The translations under genes were made by a program, and so were the position numbers. The notes below the pieces were generated by a model that saw only the letters and a list, made by a program, of their open reading frames with translations, did not search any database and was not told where the DNA came from. A stretch of DNA of 64,000 nucleotides from Centroberyx gerrardi (Eukaryota > Chordata > Actinopteri > Beryciformes > Berycidae), in NCBI RefSeq assembly GCF_048128805.1, contig NC_136005.1:14769760-14833759 (forward strand), read 5' to 3'. How positions within the stretch are numbered: the stretch's first letter is position 1; every line of letters starts with the position of its first letter. Positions 1 to 13,615 of this stretch are shown piece by piece.

Positions 1-64
1 GCTATATTCCATACTGAGATAAAATAATACATTTCTAATATTACTCTAATCAGCAGTATTATGC

Positions 65-68
<4 letters not shown>

Positions 69-106
<38 letters not shown>
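69..106. repeat. (AT)n microsatellite
   Basis: Perfect AT dinucleotide run of about 18 units at the left edge. Confidence 0.9.
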
Positions 107-836
107 TTTTTCTGTTAAATAACCCTTATTCAAGCTATGGTTGTGAGTAACACTAAATTAGTTCTAAAATTCTATTCACCAATTTGTTCTAGGCTTGTTT
201 GTCAAGTGACATTTTGTCTCAGTTAACACAACCTGTTTTTTTGAACAAGTTTTACCCTTGTTATTTGCAGACCCCAATTTCTCCCTGTACTGGCTACTAT
301 ACAAATAAACCAGTACATGGTGTGGTCATGGTGTGGTCAATAATACACAAATCACAAATGAACTATATTCAACATCCTCCCACTACCCACCTCCATCTTC
401 TTTATGTGTGCTCTCCTGCATAAACTGCATTTTCAACAAATTAGATTTGAATTTATATGTTTTGAGTCAGTCTCATGATCCAGATGGGTCATGAAGAAAG
501 CTGTTATACTGTATTACCAGATAATTAACTTCTTTTAGCTTCCTTACAGGCATTCAAAAATGGATGTTTTTCATGTGATAGTGTACTGTCAATGACATTA
601 CAGACCTAGATTATATTATGTTATTTCCTGTCTTTTGACCGGACTCAACCCATCTCATATTACACTGTATTTTGTGCTGCAACACATATCAAAACAAGCA
701 GCAGGGCCTATCTAAAATCTTTGTATTTTAAACTGGGTTGCCTTGCCTGCCTCAGGGCCTGTGTGTTTGTCATTCCAGGCCCCATAAAAGGAGGGGATGA
801 CGATGCAGTACTTTATTGCCACCCTATGGTAGCTAG

Positions 837-1130
837 TAGGACTGTTCCCAAACTGGGGTCCAGAGATCCCCAGGGAGGGGTCCTTGACCTCATTCGTGGG
901 GTCCCCAGCCAGATGAGGAATAGTTTATTTAATTTCATTCTTATTTAATTCACATAGCAAAATGAGCAAATGAGAGAAAATGACTAGGCTACTCTGATCA
1001 GAGGTTTCAATCTCCCCTGTGTCATCTCCCCATCCTACAGTGCAGACAGACCTATTCTCAGATTAAGGTAACTGGGACAAATGGCCATCTACCAGGGGGT
1101 CCTTGTCATGAAAAGGGTTGGGAACCACAG
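837..1130. mobile_element. hAT-like MITE (non-autonomous DNA transposon)
   Basis: The left end reads ACTGTTCCCAAACTGGGGTC and the right end, reverse-complemented, reads CTGTGGTTCCCAACCC. This is the TIR style of fish hAT/Charlie-type MITEs. Both ends continue inward with matching GGTCC/GGACC-rich sequence. No clear 8-bp target duplication was found, so the left border is good to a few bases only. Confidence 0.55.
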
Positions 1131-1339
1131 AAGTATTATATTGTATTATTTTGTATTATATGCCAAGGGGACCTTGGCGGACAGATGGGTGACAGATGGG
1201 TGTATGCCAGCTATATCCACCAGGAGGCAGTGTGCCCTTACTTATGAATCCAGAATCTGTAAACTGGGGAATGTGATTTCTTGAAAGTGGCTAGTGCAGC
1301 TTTAGTGGTTTACAACGTATGGTTTTACTCCAGAGTGTT

Positions 1340-1636
1340 TATGCTTGAGTTACTAGGTGTTGTTCCGTGAGGTAGCGTTTTAGATTCGCTTGGATTTGTG
1401 AATCTGCTCTGTTTACGGCTGTGATAGTGGGAGCCATCCTCGACGTAGACGTGGTCAGTTGAGAATCACTTGGCGTGTCCCGACCTGGAGCGACGGCTGT
1501 GCAGTCCTATGATTCCTCTTCAACTATTTCTGCACTGGCCCCTTTTCTAACAAACTGTATCGCTCACAAGCTAACTGTAATTATATCGTAACTCATTTAC
1601 GCCGTTGTTGGAAGTTTAAGGCAGTCCGGCTTCAAG
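1340..1636 (+). promoter_or_regulatory. Probable sh3gl1 promoter and 5' UTR
   Basis: This stretch is richer in CpG than its surroundings and directly precedes the first coding exon (ATG at 1637). No TATA box is evident. The transcription start cannot be placed from sequence alone. The role is inferred from position. Confidence 0.4.
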
Positions 1637-4600
1637 ATGTCTGTAGCGGGCTTGAAGAAGCAGTTTTATAAAGCCAGCCAGGTTTGCAAAAACTTTTCTT
1701 CTACCAACTCTCAGCTATCGTTAGCCAGCTAACCCCATTTAGCAACATTAGCTAATGGTTGGTAGCTTGCTAACGTTACTAGCCTGCTGATAATGTGATT
1801 ACGTGTTGTTAGTTTCAGATGCATAGGTAACAAGCAGCAAGCTACTTTACTCATCGTGCCTGTTTGTTAAATGCAAATAGCTAGTTTAGTTAATGATCGT
1901 TATTTAGTAAAATGTAACTACGATATTTTTAGTTAACTAACGTTAACACAACAATCTCAGTATGTTTTTTTCCAGCTGCTAAAGTTATCAAAATAAGGCA
2001 TCTTTCTTCGGCAACGTTAGTAGGTTATGTCAGTGTTGACTACCGTTAGTTAAACTAGTTACGATTAGTGTAATGTACCTGTTTGGCATGTAGAGTGGCA
2101 TTCAACATTATCTGCTTTTAGCATGTTAGCTAACCGTTACTTTTTTAGCTAACGTAACCAGCTGTGCAAGTTTCAGATTCAGTAACTTGGCTACACACCC
2201 TGGGGTAACATTTTAGGTATGTTTGCCTTAGAAACTCCGTGTGTGAATCAGGGTTCCCACAGACAAAACACACAAAAGAGTCATGTAATATGAACTGGTC
2301 AAGTTTAGAAAAATTCCCGTAATGGTTTTGAAAATTCATGGAAATTTCTTTAGAATTTCCTTTTTTTATCGGTTAGGCGTTCAACGTCAAGATGTAACGT
2401 TACTCGTTACCCATTTTCTTCCTGTGTTTTGGTGTTAATCTTTTGTTTAGCATGGCAAATCAACACCTGGGACATTAACATAAGTTTAACATTGGGTCGG
2501 GAATGTGGCTATTCATCACGGAAATATAAAAGTCATATAATTTAACGTTACAGAAGTCAGACCGTTGGTGAATGTTTTTAATTCTCAGCCAAAGGCCTGC
2601 TCTCAGTCAGGGGGTGGACGATTAAAAGACTTTTGAGTCTCTTTCTTCCTGTCCCTGCTGATCTCAGCAGGAAAGACATTTGGTTACTGCCCCGGCTTCC
2701 TGTCAGGAACAGGCTCAGATCCCTGTTGGTTAGGAAGGGGGAAAAAAACAAGATTGAGAAGCTGTCATGTCAGTACTGCTGGTAGTGACTGTTGGGGAAA
2801 TTTTTTAATGATCATTGAAGGTGTGTGAGGGAGATAAAGAGCATACTGCGTGTGAGAGAGCGGGTTAAAGAGTGATGCAGAGAAGGAGATGGACGGAGAG
2901 AGCAGTGCTTTCCCTCTATTTCACTGCAATGCAGTTGCTGTTCTTGCCAGAACTCAATAACACTTGACACAGAAGAAATATGATGTCCCACCCTCTGCAA
3001 GACACTTCGGCTCATTACTGAGAGTACGCTTGCTGTGGTGCAGGACTTCGACAATGTATGAGCACATGGCAGCTCAGCCAAATTACAGGAATTATTTTGC
3101 TTATGTCCTACTGCTGCACATTGCTCAGATTTTCTCCTGTTGAGGTATGCAGGAAGTTGGCTGTAGCATGGATATCTGTGCTCCGTACCCCACACATCCT
3201 TATTTTCCTCTCTTACTGTCCCTCCTTTCCTTTTCTCTGTTTTTCAGAGAATTCCCCTCACAATAAATCTTAAAAACCTGAAATGTCTGGCACAAAGGGC
3301 CTACCCCTACAGGCGCACACACTCAAAACCTCAAAATGAGGTCTAGGTATGCTAATGGGAATGGATGTTCATGCTGAGTGGGGGAGACGCATGTCTGATA
3401 TTCCCCTGACTCATCTCATATGGGATGGCCAATACAGGGATTATACAGTATGTAGATGTAGTTTAAGTAAACATTTACCCTAGCATGGCCACTTCTACCT
3501 GCTCATGTAGCCTAGATGTGAGGGAAAACCAGGGTGTTGTCTGTTTATACCTTTGACTAATAACCTTATCTGGTGATTGAGTTGATTACAAATGCCTTTT
3601 AGCCAATACCCAAGTAGAATAATTGTGCAGTTTATGAAGTTTGTTTTATTTATGAACCTTAAGCTAGATAATGATGTGATATAGGTTTTATTTCCCTTTT
3701 TTAGACTATTTGACATTATTAATAACTGGAGGAAGCCTTGAGACTGACTGTAATTCACAGAAGATGTAATTTATCACAGACATTCTAAATATGATAATGT
3801 AGTATATATTATTTAATCTATAAATTACATGATCTCCTGGTGGGACCGACCCGCAGGTTGAGAACCACTGCACCAGCCTCGCTAAAACTTCTCTCGTCTC
3901 TGGGGGCTCAGGGTTTAAAAACTGACATTTTGTGGCCTTTGGTGCTCATTGTATCGGCTGTTTAGATAATGTTATATGTAACAGCATGCCTGTCGACATC
4001 TTATGTATTGTTGAATCACCATCCTACCTTCCGTTTCTATGGAAGATTAGTCAGCTAATTTCCTCTGGAAATTGATGTCACAGCTTTCTGTAACTAGCTT
4101 GAAGCTCGTAATGTATGACCTAGTTTGCATGTCTCACAGCCATCTTAACTATGATGTGATTCATTTTCGCTTAACAAGGATTTCAAACAGAACATTGTTG
4201 TCTATTTGTAGCACAGGATTTATTTTTCTCTTCATTTTGCTCTCAGATCTTTCAGCTGTATAGTTCAGGCTTATGACCAGTAGCTTTAATCATACCCAAC
4301 ATTTACATTACAGCTAATAGACAAATGTTCTTTTTTGTGGGAGCAAGACATAACAGAATGAACATCACATGGCTTTCCCCACCAGTTGATTCTCACCAAC
4401 TGATTTCCATGTACCACCATAGGACACAACATGCATCTACATTAGGCCGTTACTTTCCCTCTCTCTCTCTCGCCACCGATTTCCTAATGTCAGTCCTCTG
4501 TTTGAGTCATCTTCCTGAGCCTTTTCCTCCTCAAGCCATCAAAAGCAGAACATGAGCTTGGGCTAGGCTTTGGTTAGCTTACATGTAATAATGATACAGT

Positions 4601-7600
4601 TGATTCAGGGATTTTTTAACTAATAGCCTACCCGTTGTCATTATATTAAAAAAAGATAGTTGGTTTGATACTGATCCAGTATGTAGGCGTGAATGTGCAG
4701 TTTTTTTCAACACCAAAATGCTTGTTTCCAAATATAACATTTCCTAGAAGTTTTTTGACTGCATTCAGTTGATACTGTATGTAAGTAAATGAGATGTTAC
4801 ACTGATGTGATACTTTGATACTACAGTTCACTTTTTCTGCTTCACAAAATCAGAACAGACTAGCATCCCAAATTTAGTGACTCACAACACACATGGTAAA
4901 ATTACAATTTAAATTTGATTAAGTTTAAATTAAATTCATTCCTTAGCCCCTGTCTTGTGTTGCAAGACAGTGTCAATATAGGTTAAAATGGCCAAAAAAA
5001 AAAAAGACTGGAAGCTTATTTTGTCTCCGAGTTCTGTTGGCAGATATTGAGCAGGCTGAGAGTTGAAGCTGTATCTTTACTTGTGACCTCAATCCCCTAA
5101 AGGTCTGTCATGTGTTTTTCCCCATACGACACAAATTCAACATTGAAGATAGCAGTCTGTTCACCAAACCTCTATAGACTACTGCTGTTCCCAAACGCAG
5201 ATGCCAGCTTAACTGTGATACGATTTATTTTGTCTCTGTGGGGTTTGTATGTGGAACCTCCAGGTGGTAGACAAGAAAGTTCTAATAAATAATCTGCACA
5301 CTTCATGTCCTGATGTCATACTGAATGACTACACATCAGACTCATCTACTGGTCTCTCAGTTATCATGCTATTCTTATGCATTGATCTATTGATCCAGCT
5401 CGGAATTTCTCGATAATTCCAACAATTCTCAAACGTGTTCAGTCATGTTAGAGACATGAAAACTACTCAAATTGCTGTTGTTCTGTCATGGATGAGTGGG
5501 TTTGTTGAATCCACAGGGATGTGATCAGGAACAGGAAAAAAAGCAGGAAAACAGTAATATTTTAACAGAAGTGATTAGGATATGTCTGTCTAATATTACT
5601 GAAATGACAAGGAAGGAATGGATGGGGGAAAAAATGTTTCTGCAGCTTGATGTGAGTGATCGGTTCAGTATCACTCCACACACTCCGCTTGAAAAGATCT
5701 TATAGCCAAACTACAAAGATTTTATGATAGTAGGATCTTGGTCCACCTATATTTATTTAAAAAGACTTACATTTCTTTTTGCTTTTTGTTGTCTTTTGTT
5801 TATCAATAATTATGACCCATAGGCCTAGGTCTAATAATATCAGGACCAAATTATACATGCCTATACATGTAGGTTAGATCCTACAAATATAGCCTTAAAC
5901 CTAATTTAGTCCAGTCAAAACTGTTTTAGGAGTCCCAGGCTGTTCAGCTGTATGATGGTATTTCTGGAAAGTCTTAATGTCACCCAAGGTACCGTACCTC
6001 AAAAGGTTCAGGAACAATTAGTGTACTACAGAACAAAATTCAGATCTTAAAATACAATGCTTAATCATTTATCCATTTCCCAGTACTCTTGCACTTTTTT
6101 TTCAAAGTGTCCAGTGACAGTTTGAATTGCTCTCTCTGTTAAAGCTGTGGGATTAACTAATGAAGGCTTAACATCAGGATTGTTAATAGCTCTACAAGTT
6201 ATTCTGCAACCGAGGACTATTGTTTCATGCCATGGAGATGGGAGTCGTTTTTCTGCCCATTCCACTTGGAGAGAGACAAAGTGACTGAACCATGTAGCTT
6301 AAAGACACAGCAATTCAAGATTTTAATCAGCTTGATGTTACAGCAGTACAAACTCATTACACAGCCAGAATAGCAATCCAACTAATTCTACTTCTATGTG
6401 ACTGACGAGTCTAGGCCTGGACACAGGGAAGCCAGAGTGGGCTAAATGTTGTGCCTTGTTATTGACTGACTGACCAGCAGAGCGTCTGTTGCTGTGCTGT
6501 AGAAATGTGCATTTGCCCGCTGCTGTTGTTGCCGTTGTTTGTGTAACTTAGTTTAAAACCTCTGCTCCCCTCACATGGTCACAATTGACAAGGAATGAGG
6601 CTGTGCAATGGATGCCACAAATTGGGCAACAACAACAAAAGGAATTTGTTTGCATGTTTTCATACTAAGCAGAGGTTTCCCCAACCTATTAAACTCTAAG
6701 GCTGCCACCTTTTTTAAGTTTCAATTTTCAGAATATGATGTGTATCTTCTTCCTTTCCTAGAATGTCTGAATGAGTGCCTGTAGTGACTTATCCTTACAC
6801 AGCAGTCTTGAGCGGGTTTAAAGAGCTTAATTTTCTTACATTGAAATTTCCTTTATGGGTTTTAAATCCTCCTCCACCACGAGCGATGTTGCCACCCAAG
6901 CCTCTCTAAAATGCCAGCGGAAACCCTGCTGAGAATTAAATGAATTAGCCTGTAAGGATGCCGAAAAAATATTTTGCACATGCACAAAAATGAAACGGTT
7001 GGCCATTCTTAGGCTGTGACCTAAAAACATGCTGAGTGATCTCACATGGAAATACATATGCTTTCAATTAACATGTTTTAGTCTACTTCAGTTGTGGAAT
7101 ATCGTCTTTAATGAAATATCCCCCTCCAGAAAGGGATCGTAGAAGTAATGGAGCAGGCTGGTCCAACATTTTTGCATCCAGCAAAGTGCAAACAGAAAAG
7201 GGTTGCGTAACGCCATTCTTGTTGTTGTTCTTTGTGTCATTTCTAGGCCGTTAACTACACCGTGTCTGTTACTGTAATTTCCAGCTTGAACATTTGAGAT
7301 ATTCAGTCTCACTTGGTCAAAGCTGAGTAATGTAGGCAAATTCACTGGTAACACAAGTAAACTTAAAGGTAGAGGAAAACTGTCAGAAAGTAGATGAGAC
7401 ATTTACACTGCTAAAGGGAAGGGCCGTATTGTTTACACCTAGTGATCTTCTACATGGAGTGTATGGTGGCAGAGCAGGGGGTGAATGTGTAAATTATGAG
7501 CTTAGGCTTGTTTGCTGTTGCAATGTTAACCAGCATTGTTGTTGCTCAGATCAGGATCTTATGAGAAGCATTAAAGTTTGATCATTTGCTCTCTCTTTCT

Positions 7601-10600
7601 CTCTCCCTCCCCCTCTCTCTAGATGGTAAGTGAGAAAGTTGGAGGTGCAGAAGGAACTAAACTAGATGAAGACTTCAAAGATTTGGAACGGGTAAGAAAA
7701 GGATCTTTCTGTGGTCCTTACAGAGAAGCACCTGTGGCTGAAGCTATAAGCTAGGTTTTACATTGTAGAACATTATGTAGCCTATACACTACACAGCTAG
7801 TCTCAGCCTGCAGGTTGGATCATGTCGGCATGTCAAAGTACATGTCACTACTAAATACAATATGTACTCTGCAGTGCAGTGGGACCTTGCTAATCCGAAC
7901 TCGCTGGGAATGAAAATGAAAACACTCTAAAGTGTATTCTCAAAATGCTTTTAATTGTGTTTGAACAAGGAAATGCGAGCAGTTAGTGTTTTTTTGTTTT
8001 GTTTTATTCACATTTGGTACACATTTCAGAACTCTGAAGTTTAGATAAATACATTTCTGATGATGTTTGGACACCAGAGCTTGTTTTATGGTGGTTCTGT
8101 ATTTGTATTAGCTCTGTTGTACACTGGTGATGTGTGTGTGCTCCCTGTGTTTTGTAGAAAGTAGATGTGACCAGTAAAGCAGTAGTGGAGGTTATCTCCA
8201 AAACGTCAGAGTATCTTCAGCCCAACCCAGGTGAGAAGACAACCTGTTTTCACACACGTACTGAAATTACATTCAGACTTTTTGATGGAAATTTGTGGTG
8301 CCGTTTCATAAAGTGGTGTGGTGTTCATCACTACGACGGAAAGCTCTACTGTATATAACCTGAAACCTCCTTGCCGGGATCTCATTTCCTCTATGACTTT
8401 CTCTCTGTTGTCCTTTATCTGTTCCCTTTTCTTCTGTATTCCCATTCTCATATTCTCTCGTTTCCTTTCTCTCTCGTTTCACTGCCCTTTCCCTCACCTC
8501 CCCAGCATCACGAGCAAAGCTGTCCATGTTAAACACCATGTCCAAGATCCGTGGTCAAGTGAAGAATCCAGGCTACCCCCAGGCCGAGGGCCTGCTAGGG
8601 GAGTGTATGGCCAAGTATGGCCGGGAACTGGGAGAGGACACTAACTTTGGTAGGCTGTGTGTGTGTGTGTGTGTATTAGGGTTTAGGGTTGTTAATTCCT
8701 GGCCGAGGAATGTTGGGGTATGTTATTATGGGTTTGGAGTGTGCGTGGTTGTGCTTGTCTGTCTATCTGCGGTATAATGGTGATGTTTAGTGGTAGCTTA
8801 TGACAGATTACAGTAGAACGCTTTGCAGAGTGCCTATGAAATGACTCTCTCAGTTTTGTGCTTCTATCTATGTGTCTTTGCCCATTGTTTTGTGTCACTT
8901 TCTCTGTGTATTTATGGTTGTGGTTTGATAGTTGTATGGCACTGTGGTACTATTGACCTTAGTCACATGGCGGCCATTTTGAACACTCGGGGTGGAAAGC
9001 TGTACCTGGAAGAGCAAGTCCAGCCCAGCTCCGTCCTACAGTTGTGTACTAAGATGCGTCATACAAACATTAATCATTTGACATATTCCCCACTGAAAAA
9101 CATTAGAAACAAATGGATCTCAAGAATCATAGGGATATAGGCTCCCATTTTAATATATTTGGCCCATTCTTGCTAGCTACAGGAGGCTATCCTAGGTAGC
9201 TAGCTAATAGCTTACTAACTAGTAAGCTACTAGTGACCAATAAGGTCAACTGTGGTACCATACTATTAATCTATTGATTTAACTGAACTATTAATCCCTT
9301 TGTCTTTGTTGTTCAGGTGGAGCACTAGTAGATGCAGGAGAGACCATGAAGAGACTGGCAGAGGTGAAAGACTCTCTAGACATCGACGTCAAACAGAACT
9401 TCATTGACCCATTGCAAGGGCTCTGTGACAAGGACCTCAGAGAGATACAGGTATCTGGCACACATTATAAGCCAATAAAATGTATGTAAATTCGGCTGGT
9501 AATCTTTCTCATGCAGTGACGAGAGATAAGATGTTGGTCACACCCTACCAAATGAAGTCAAAGTAGCCAAGAGTTATTTAGTTGTGCTGATGGTCCTCTC
9601 TACTAGTTTCCCCTTTGATCATTTCTCCAAATTGTCAAATTTCAATTTATGCAAGATTATGATCCCTGCTCCCAGTATCACCCGTAGCAGGTGCAAAATG
9701 AATACAATGGAAAAGGGATATTTCTACAGCAGACTATCAAAGAACACTTAAACAGTCTTCTATCATTAGTAGCTCTCAGTTCCTTTGTTACTGCAAATAA
9801 CCATTTTATAAATAACCAATCTTTCCTTTTAAGTATTTCTGTAGGACAGCCAGCAAGGACTCATCCTGTCACTCAGATTTCTGAATTTGCGTAAATTCTT
9901 CTCTGTTTTAACCTTTTTTTTTCTTTAAATGTTCAGTAAAATAGCATATCTTAAAAACGAACTATACCTTACCTCTTCAGCACCACCTGAAAAAGCTAGA
10001 AGGCCGTCGCCTGGACTACGACTACAAGAAGAAGCGCCAGGGCAAGATCCCAGATGAGGAGGTCCGACAGGCCCTGGAGAAGTTCCACGAGTCAAAGGAA
10101 GTGGCTGAGACCAGCATGTACAACCTGCTGGAGACTGATGTGAGGACCAGTTTATTTGTGCAGAGAAGTTATGGGCTCATATCTGTTTAGTGTTTGGTGT
10201 TGGTGTTCACATTTTGAGGAACAGGGAATGGGTGTATATTAGGGATGCACATTTTCAAAAAAAAAATCTTGATCGTTTTGCACTCAAGTTAACGATCAAA
10301 TATTGATGTCCGTTAGGCCCAAACATGTTCCATTTTTCATGAACATCTCTAGTGTATATGCTAATGAGGAGCTTTGACGAAGGGGCTTATGTGTACAAAA
10401 TTGGACAGCCCATATTTCTCAGTGCGTGTGTGTCTGTAACTTGTCATTGATTTATGTGTTTATTATACTGTATTAGTACAGCGGTCCAGAGGTTCGTTTC
10501 AGTATTGAGGAACTGATCTGTTGACATTGTTAGTAGGACCACAGCTACCTGGATGCTGAAAGTCTTTCAGTTCCATATTTCCTGTTGTTTGTTCTAGTTT

Positions 10601-10895
10601 CAGTCTCTTCTCTTTTATGTCATTCTGTACCACCATTTAAATAACCAAATTTGAAATATTAGCTATATTGAATCAAATATCAATATTCCTATTGAATTTG
10701 CTCCGTGGGAACATGCACACACGTTTTGAAGTTTGACCTACCCACAACTGTGCTGAGGCGGGGTTTGTGTAAACATTGTGCTCACACTGTTGGTCAGGTA
10801 ATTTATTAACCACAATATGAAACTCTTTATCCACTGGAATGCCTCTCGGCTTACTCATAAGTGTAGCAAGGTGAAATGGGTATCTTGTATTTTTA

Positions 10896-10927
<32 letters not shown>

Positions 10928-13578
10928 CAGATAGAGCAAGTGAGCCAGCTCTCATCTCTAGTGGAGTCCCAGCTGCAGTACCACAGACAGGCTGTCCAGG
11001 TCCTGGACGAGCTCTCTGACAAACTCAGAGACAGGTATGGTAACGAAGTCTCACTTACTAAAATATAAACACATGCTGCGCATATTACTTGGCAGCTTTC
11101 TGCTTGGGGTGGCAATTTCCTGTTTGAGTATGGGGCTGTTCAGTAACAGAGTATCATTTTGTATTTAGTGTGGGTGATTTAAAATGTAAGACTCAAATCA
11201 AATGGTCTTTTTGGATAGGATGAATGAAGCCCAGTCTCGACCAAGACGTGAATACACACCCAAACCCAAACCTATCTTTGACTTCGGAGACAGCGACCAA
11301 TCAAACGGTGGCTACACAACCTCAGTTGCCCCTCCACCTTCACGCAATTCAGGTAAGAAACAGTAGCCGGCTCTAGGGACGGGTCATAAAAAATCAAATA
11401 TAAAAAAATTTGTTCTCGTGGATCAGCGTCAACTTTTGTGATTTGGCCATTCATATTTTTTTTTAAATTGAGAAATAAAAATTGGTTTGTACTCCTTGGA
11501 TAGCTACTTTCGGTAGCGATTATGTCACACAAAAGCCACACAAAAGCCCAGCATGGACAAATTTTAAGAAAAAAAGAACAATCTTGTTCAGTGTAAGGTG
11601 TGCGGAACAGAGTTGCCGTACCATGGCTCCACAACAACAAAGCATCCAGCTAGCCCAGTCATCTGGCTGCCCTTTCTCCTGTTGACCTTGCTCCTCTTTC
11701 CTGTGACATCATCAGAGCCATCTTTCCACTTCGCCAGATTGTCCTTTCGGAAACCCAGATTGTGTGAGTCACAGATTGTGTGTGTGGGCCATTTCTTTGT
11801 GTCATGGTTTATTCTTTGTGGTCCAGAAATGGCTCGGAGTGCTCGGAAAAACTACTGGTGTGAAGTGTGTGATGTGGGAGATGGGTTGTTTAACAAAATA
11901 CTCTTGCTTCTTACAAACATTGCATAATTGGTGATTTATGATGCCTGTATATTTTAACAACATATGCGTGGAGGCATATGAAATCCACATCTTGTCCTCT
12001 AGAATCTATCCCAACTAAACAGTTAGTCCAAATATTTTAACAATTATAAACAGTTGTCTAACCGCTGGCTCAGTCCACACTTGTTTTAAACATGCTGTAA
12101 TTCAGACACTCCTGAAATAATCTAATCTAGATCCTCTTATTTTTAGCAGTTATTGACTTAGGTTTTCAAAAAGGAAGTGGCCACACAGCTGATAAGTTTT
12201 ATGAACAGTAATAACATCTTTGAGACATTTTAGTCAGGTTTTAGAGCTCTTCACAGCACAGAAACTACCGTACTGAAAGATACTAATGATCTCCTTCCGG
12301 CTGATGCTGTTGACTGCTTTATTTTAAACCTTTTAGATCTTAGCGCAGTTTTTGATTCTGTTGACCATGCTATTCTACTTGAACACCTCTTAAATGGTTC
12401 TAATCTTACTTGCCTAATAGAACTCTCCTCCTCAGCTCATCTTTTGTGTGGTGTCCCCCAGGGGTCATTTCATGGCCCCTTGTTGTTTTCATTGTATATG
12501 CTTCCCCTAGCTAATATTTGTAAACACATTTCTTTCCGTTGCTACGCAGATGACACCTAAATCTATGTTCCAGTAAAAGCTATGTCCCAAAATGTCCTCC
12601 AGTTAATAAAAATATGTGACCTGCTCTATCATTTCCAGTCACATTGACCCCTCAAACCATTTTGAGTTTAATACACTGTTGGAAAGAGGAGAATTTAAGC
12701 TTTCTGGTGATATCAAAATTATCTTTGTACTCCAAAGATTGAGTGAGATGCACCCCTTGATGTCTTGACTGTTTCCAAACTATGTTTTTGAGAAAAAGGG
12801 CCTCAAAGTTTGAAGTCAATTCTGAGACATTTATTCAAATAAAGAAATCATTCAAACATAACATAACATACTAACATTACATTTGCAGTCTTGAGTGCCC
12901 ATACATACACAGACACGCTACACACACACACACACACACTCTCAAGCAGATATGCGTGTGTGCACGTACACACACACACACACATACACACACATTGACA
13001 TTTTGAAATTCAACTTTTCACAAAGGCACAGCTCATGTGTATGTGGAGAAGCAAACTAATGTGCACATGGTTATTTATGCGTGCACACTCCACGTGCATT
13101 TACAGTGGCACCTATAGTCGCGGGCCTTTTGGATTTCATGGCCACAATCTTCGCTTACATAGGCACCTTCTACAGACTGGAGAGCCGCAGCCGCGGGTCT
13201 GCCATAAGCAAAATATCTTCCTCCTCATCTTCAGTCTCTCCGCCTGTAGCCTCAGGGCTCGTATTGTTGGTGTGTGGACTGTCCGACTCTGAGGAAGACG
13301 CACCGGTGTCACTCGCGACAGGTCGCGCATCCACCGGCACCGGAGTTAAAAAGTAGTCTGATATTATATCAGTCCATTGCACATCAGTCGCTGCTCCTGT
13401 TACAGAAATTGAGTTTAGTAATCTAGCAATTTCTTCCTCACAGGAATTCATTTCTATGTCTTTTAATAATATAAATTCAATTCAATCTCTCTCTGTCTCT
13501 GTCTCTCTCTCTCACTCTCACTCTCTCTCTCTCTCTCTCTCACTCACTCACTCACTCACTCACTCACTCACTCACTCA

Positions 13579-13615
<37 letters not shown>

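Larger units (their letters stand above)
1..1339. other. Sequence upstream of sh3gl1, no gene seen
   Basis: No coding exon can be supported here. The stretch holds an (AT)n microsatellite at about 69-106 and a hAT-like MITE at about 837-1130. The open frames are short, lack homology I can recognise and have no convincing splice context. The right end runs into the sh3gl1 promoter region. Confidence 0.6.

Noticed and set aside
13035-13356. Plus-strand open frames inside the TIR element
   Set aside because: They overlap the minus-strand acidic frame and are antisense shadows; no homology is recognised.
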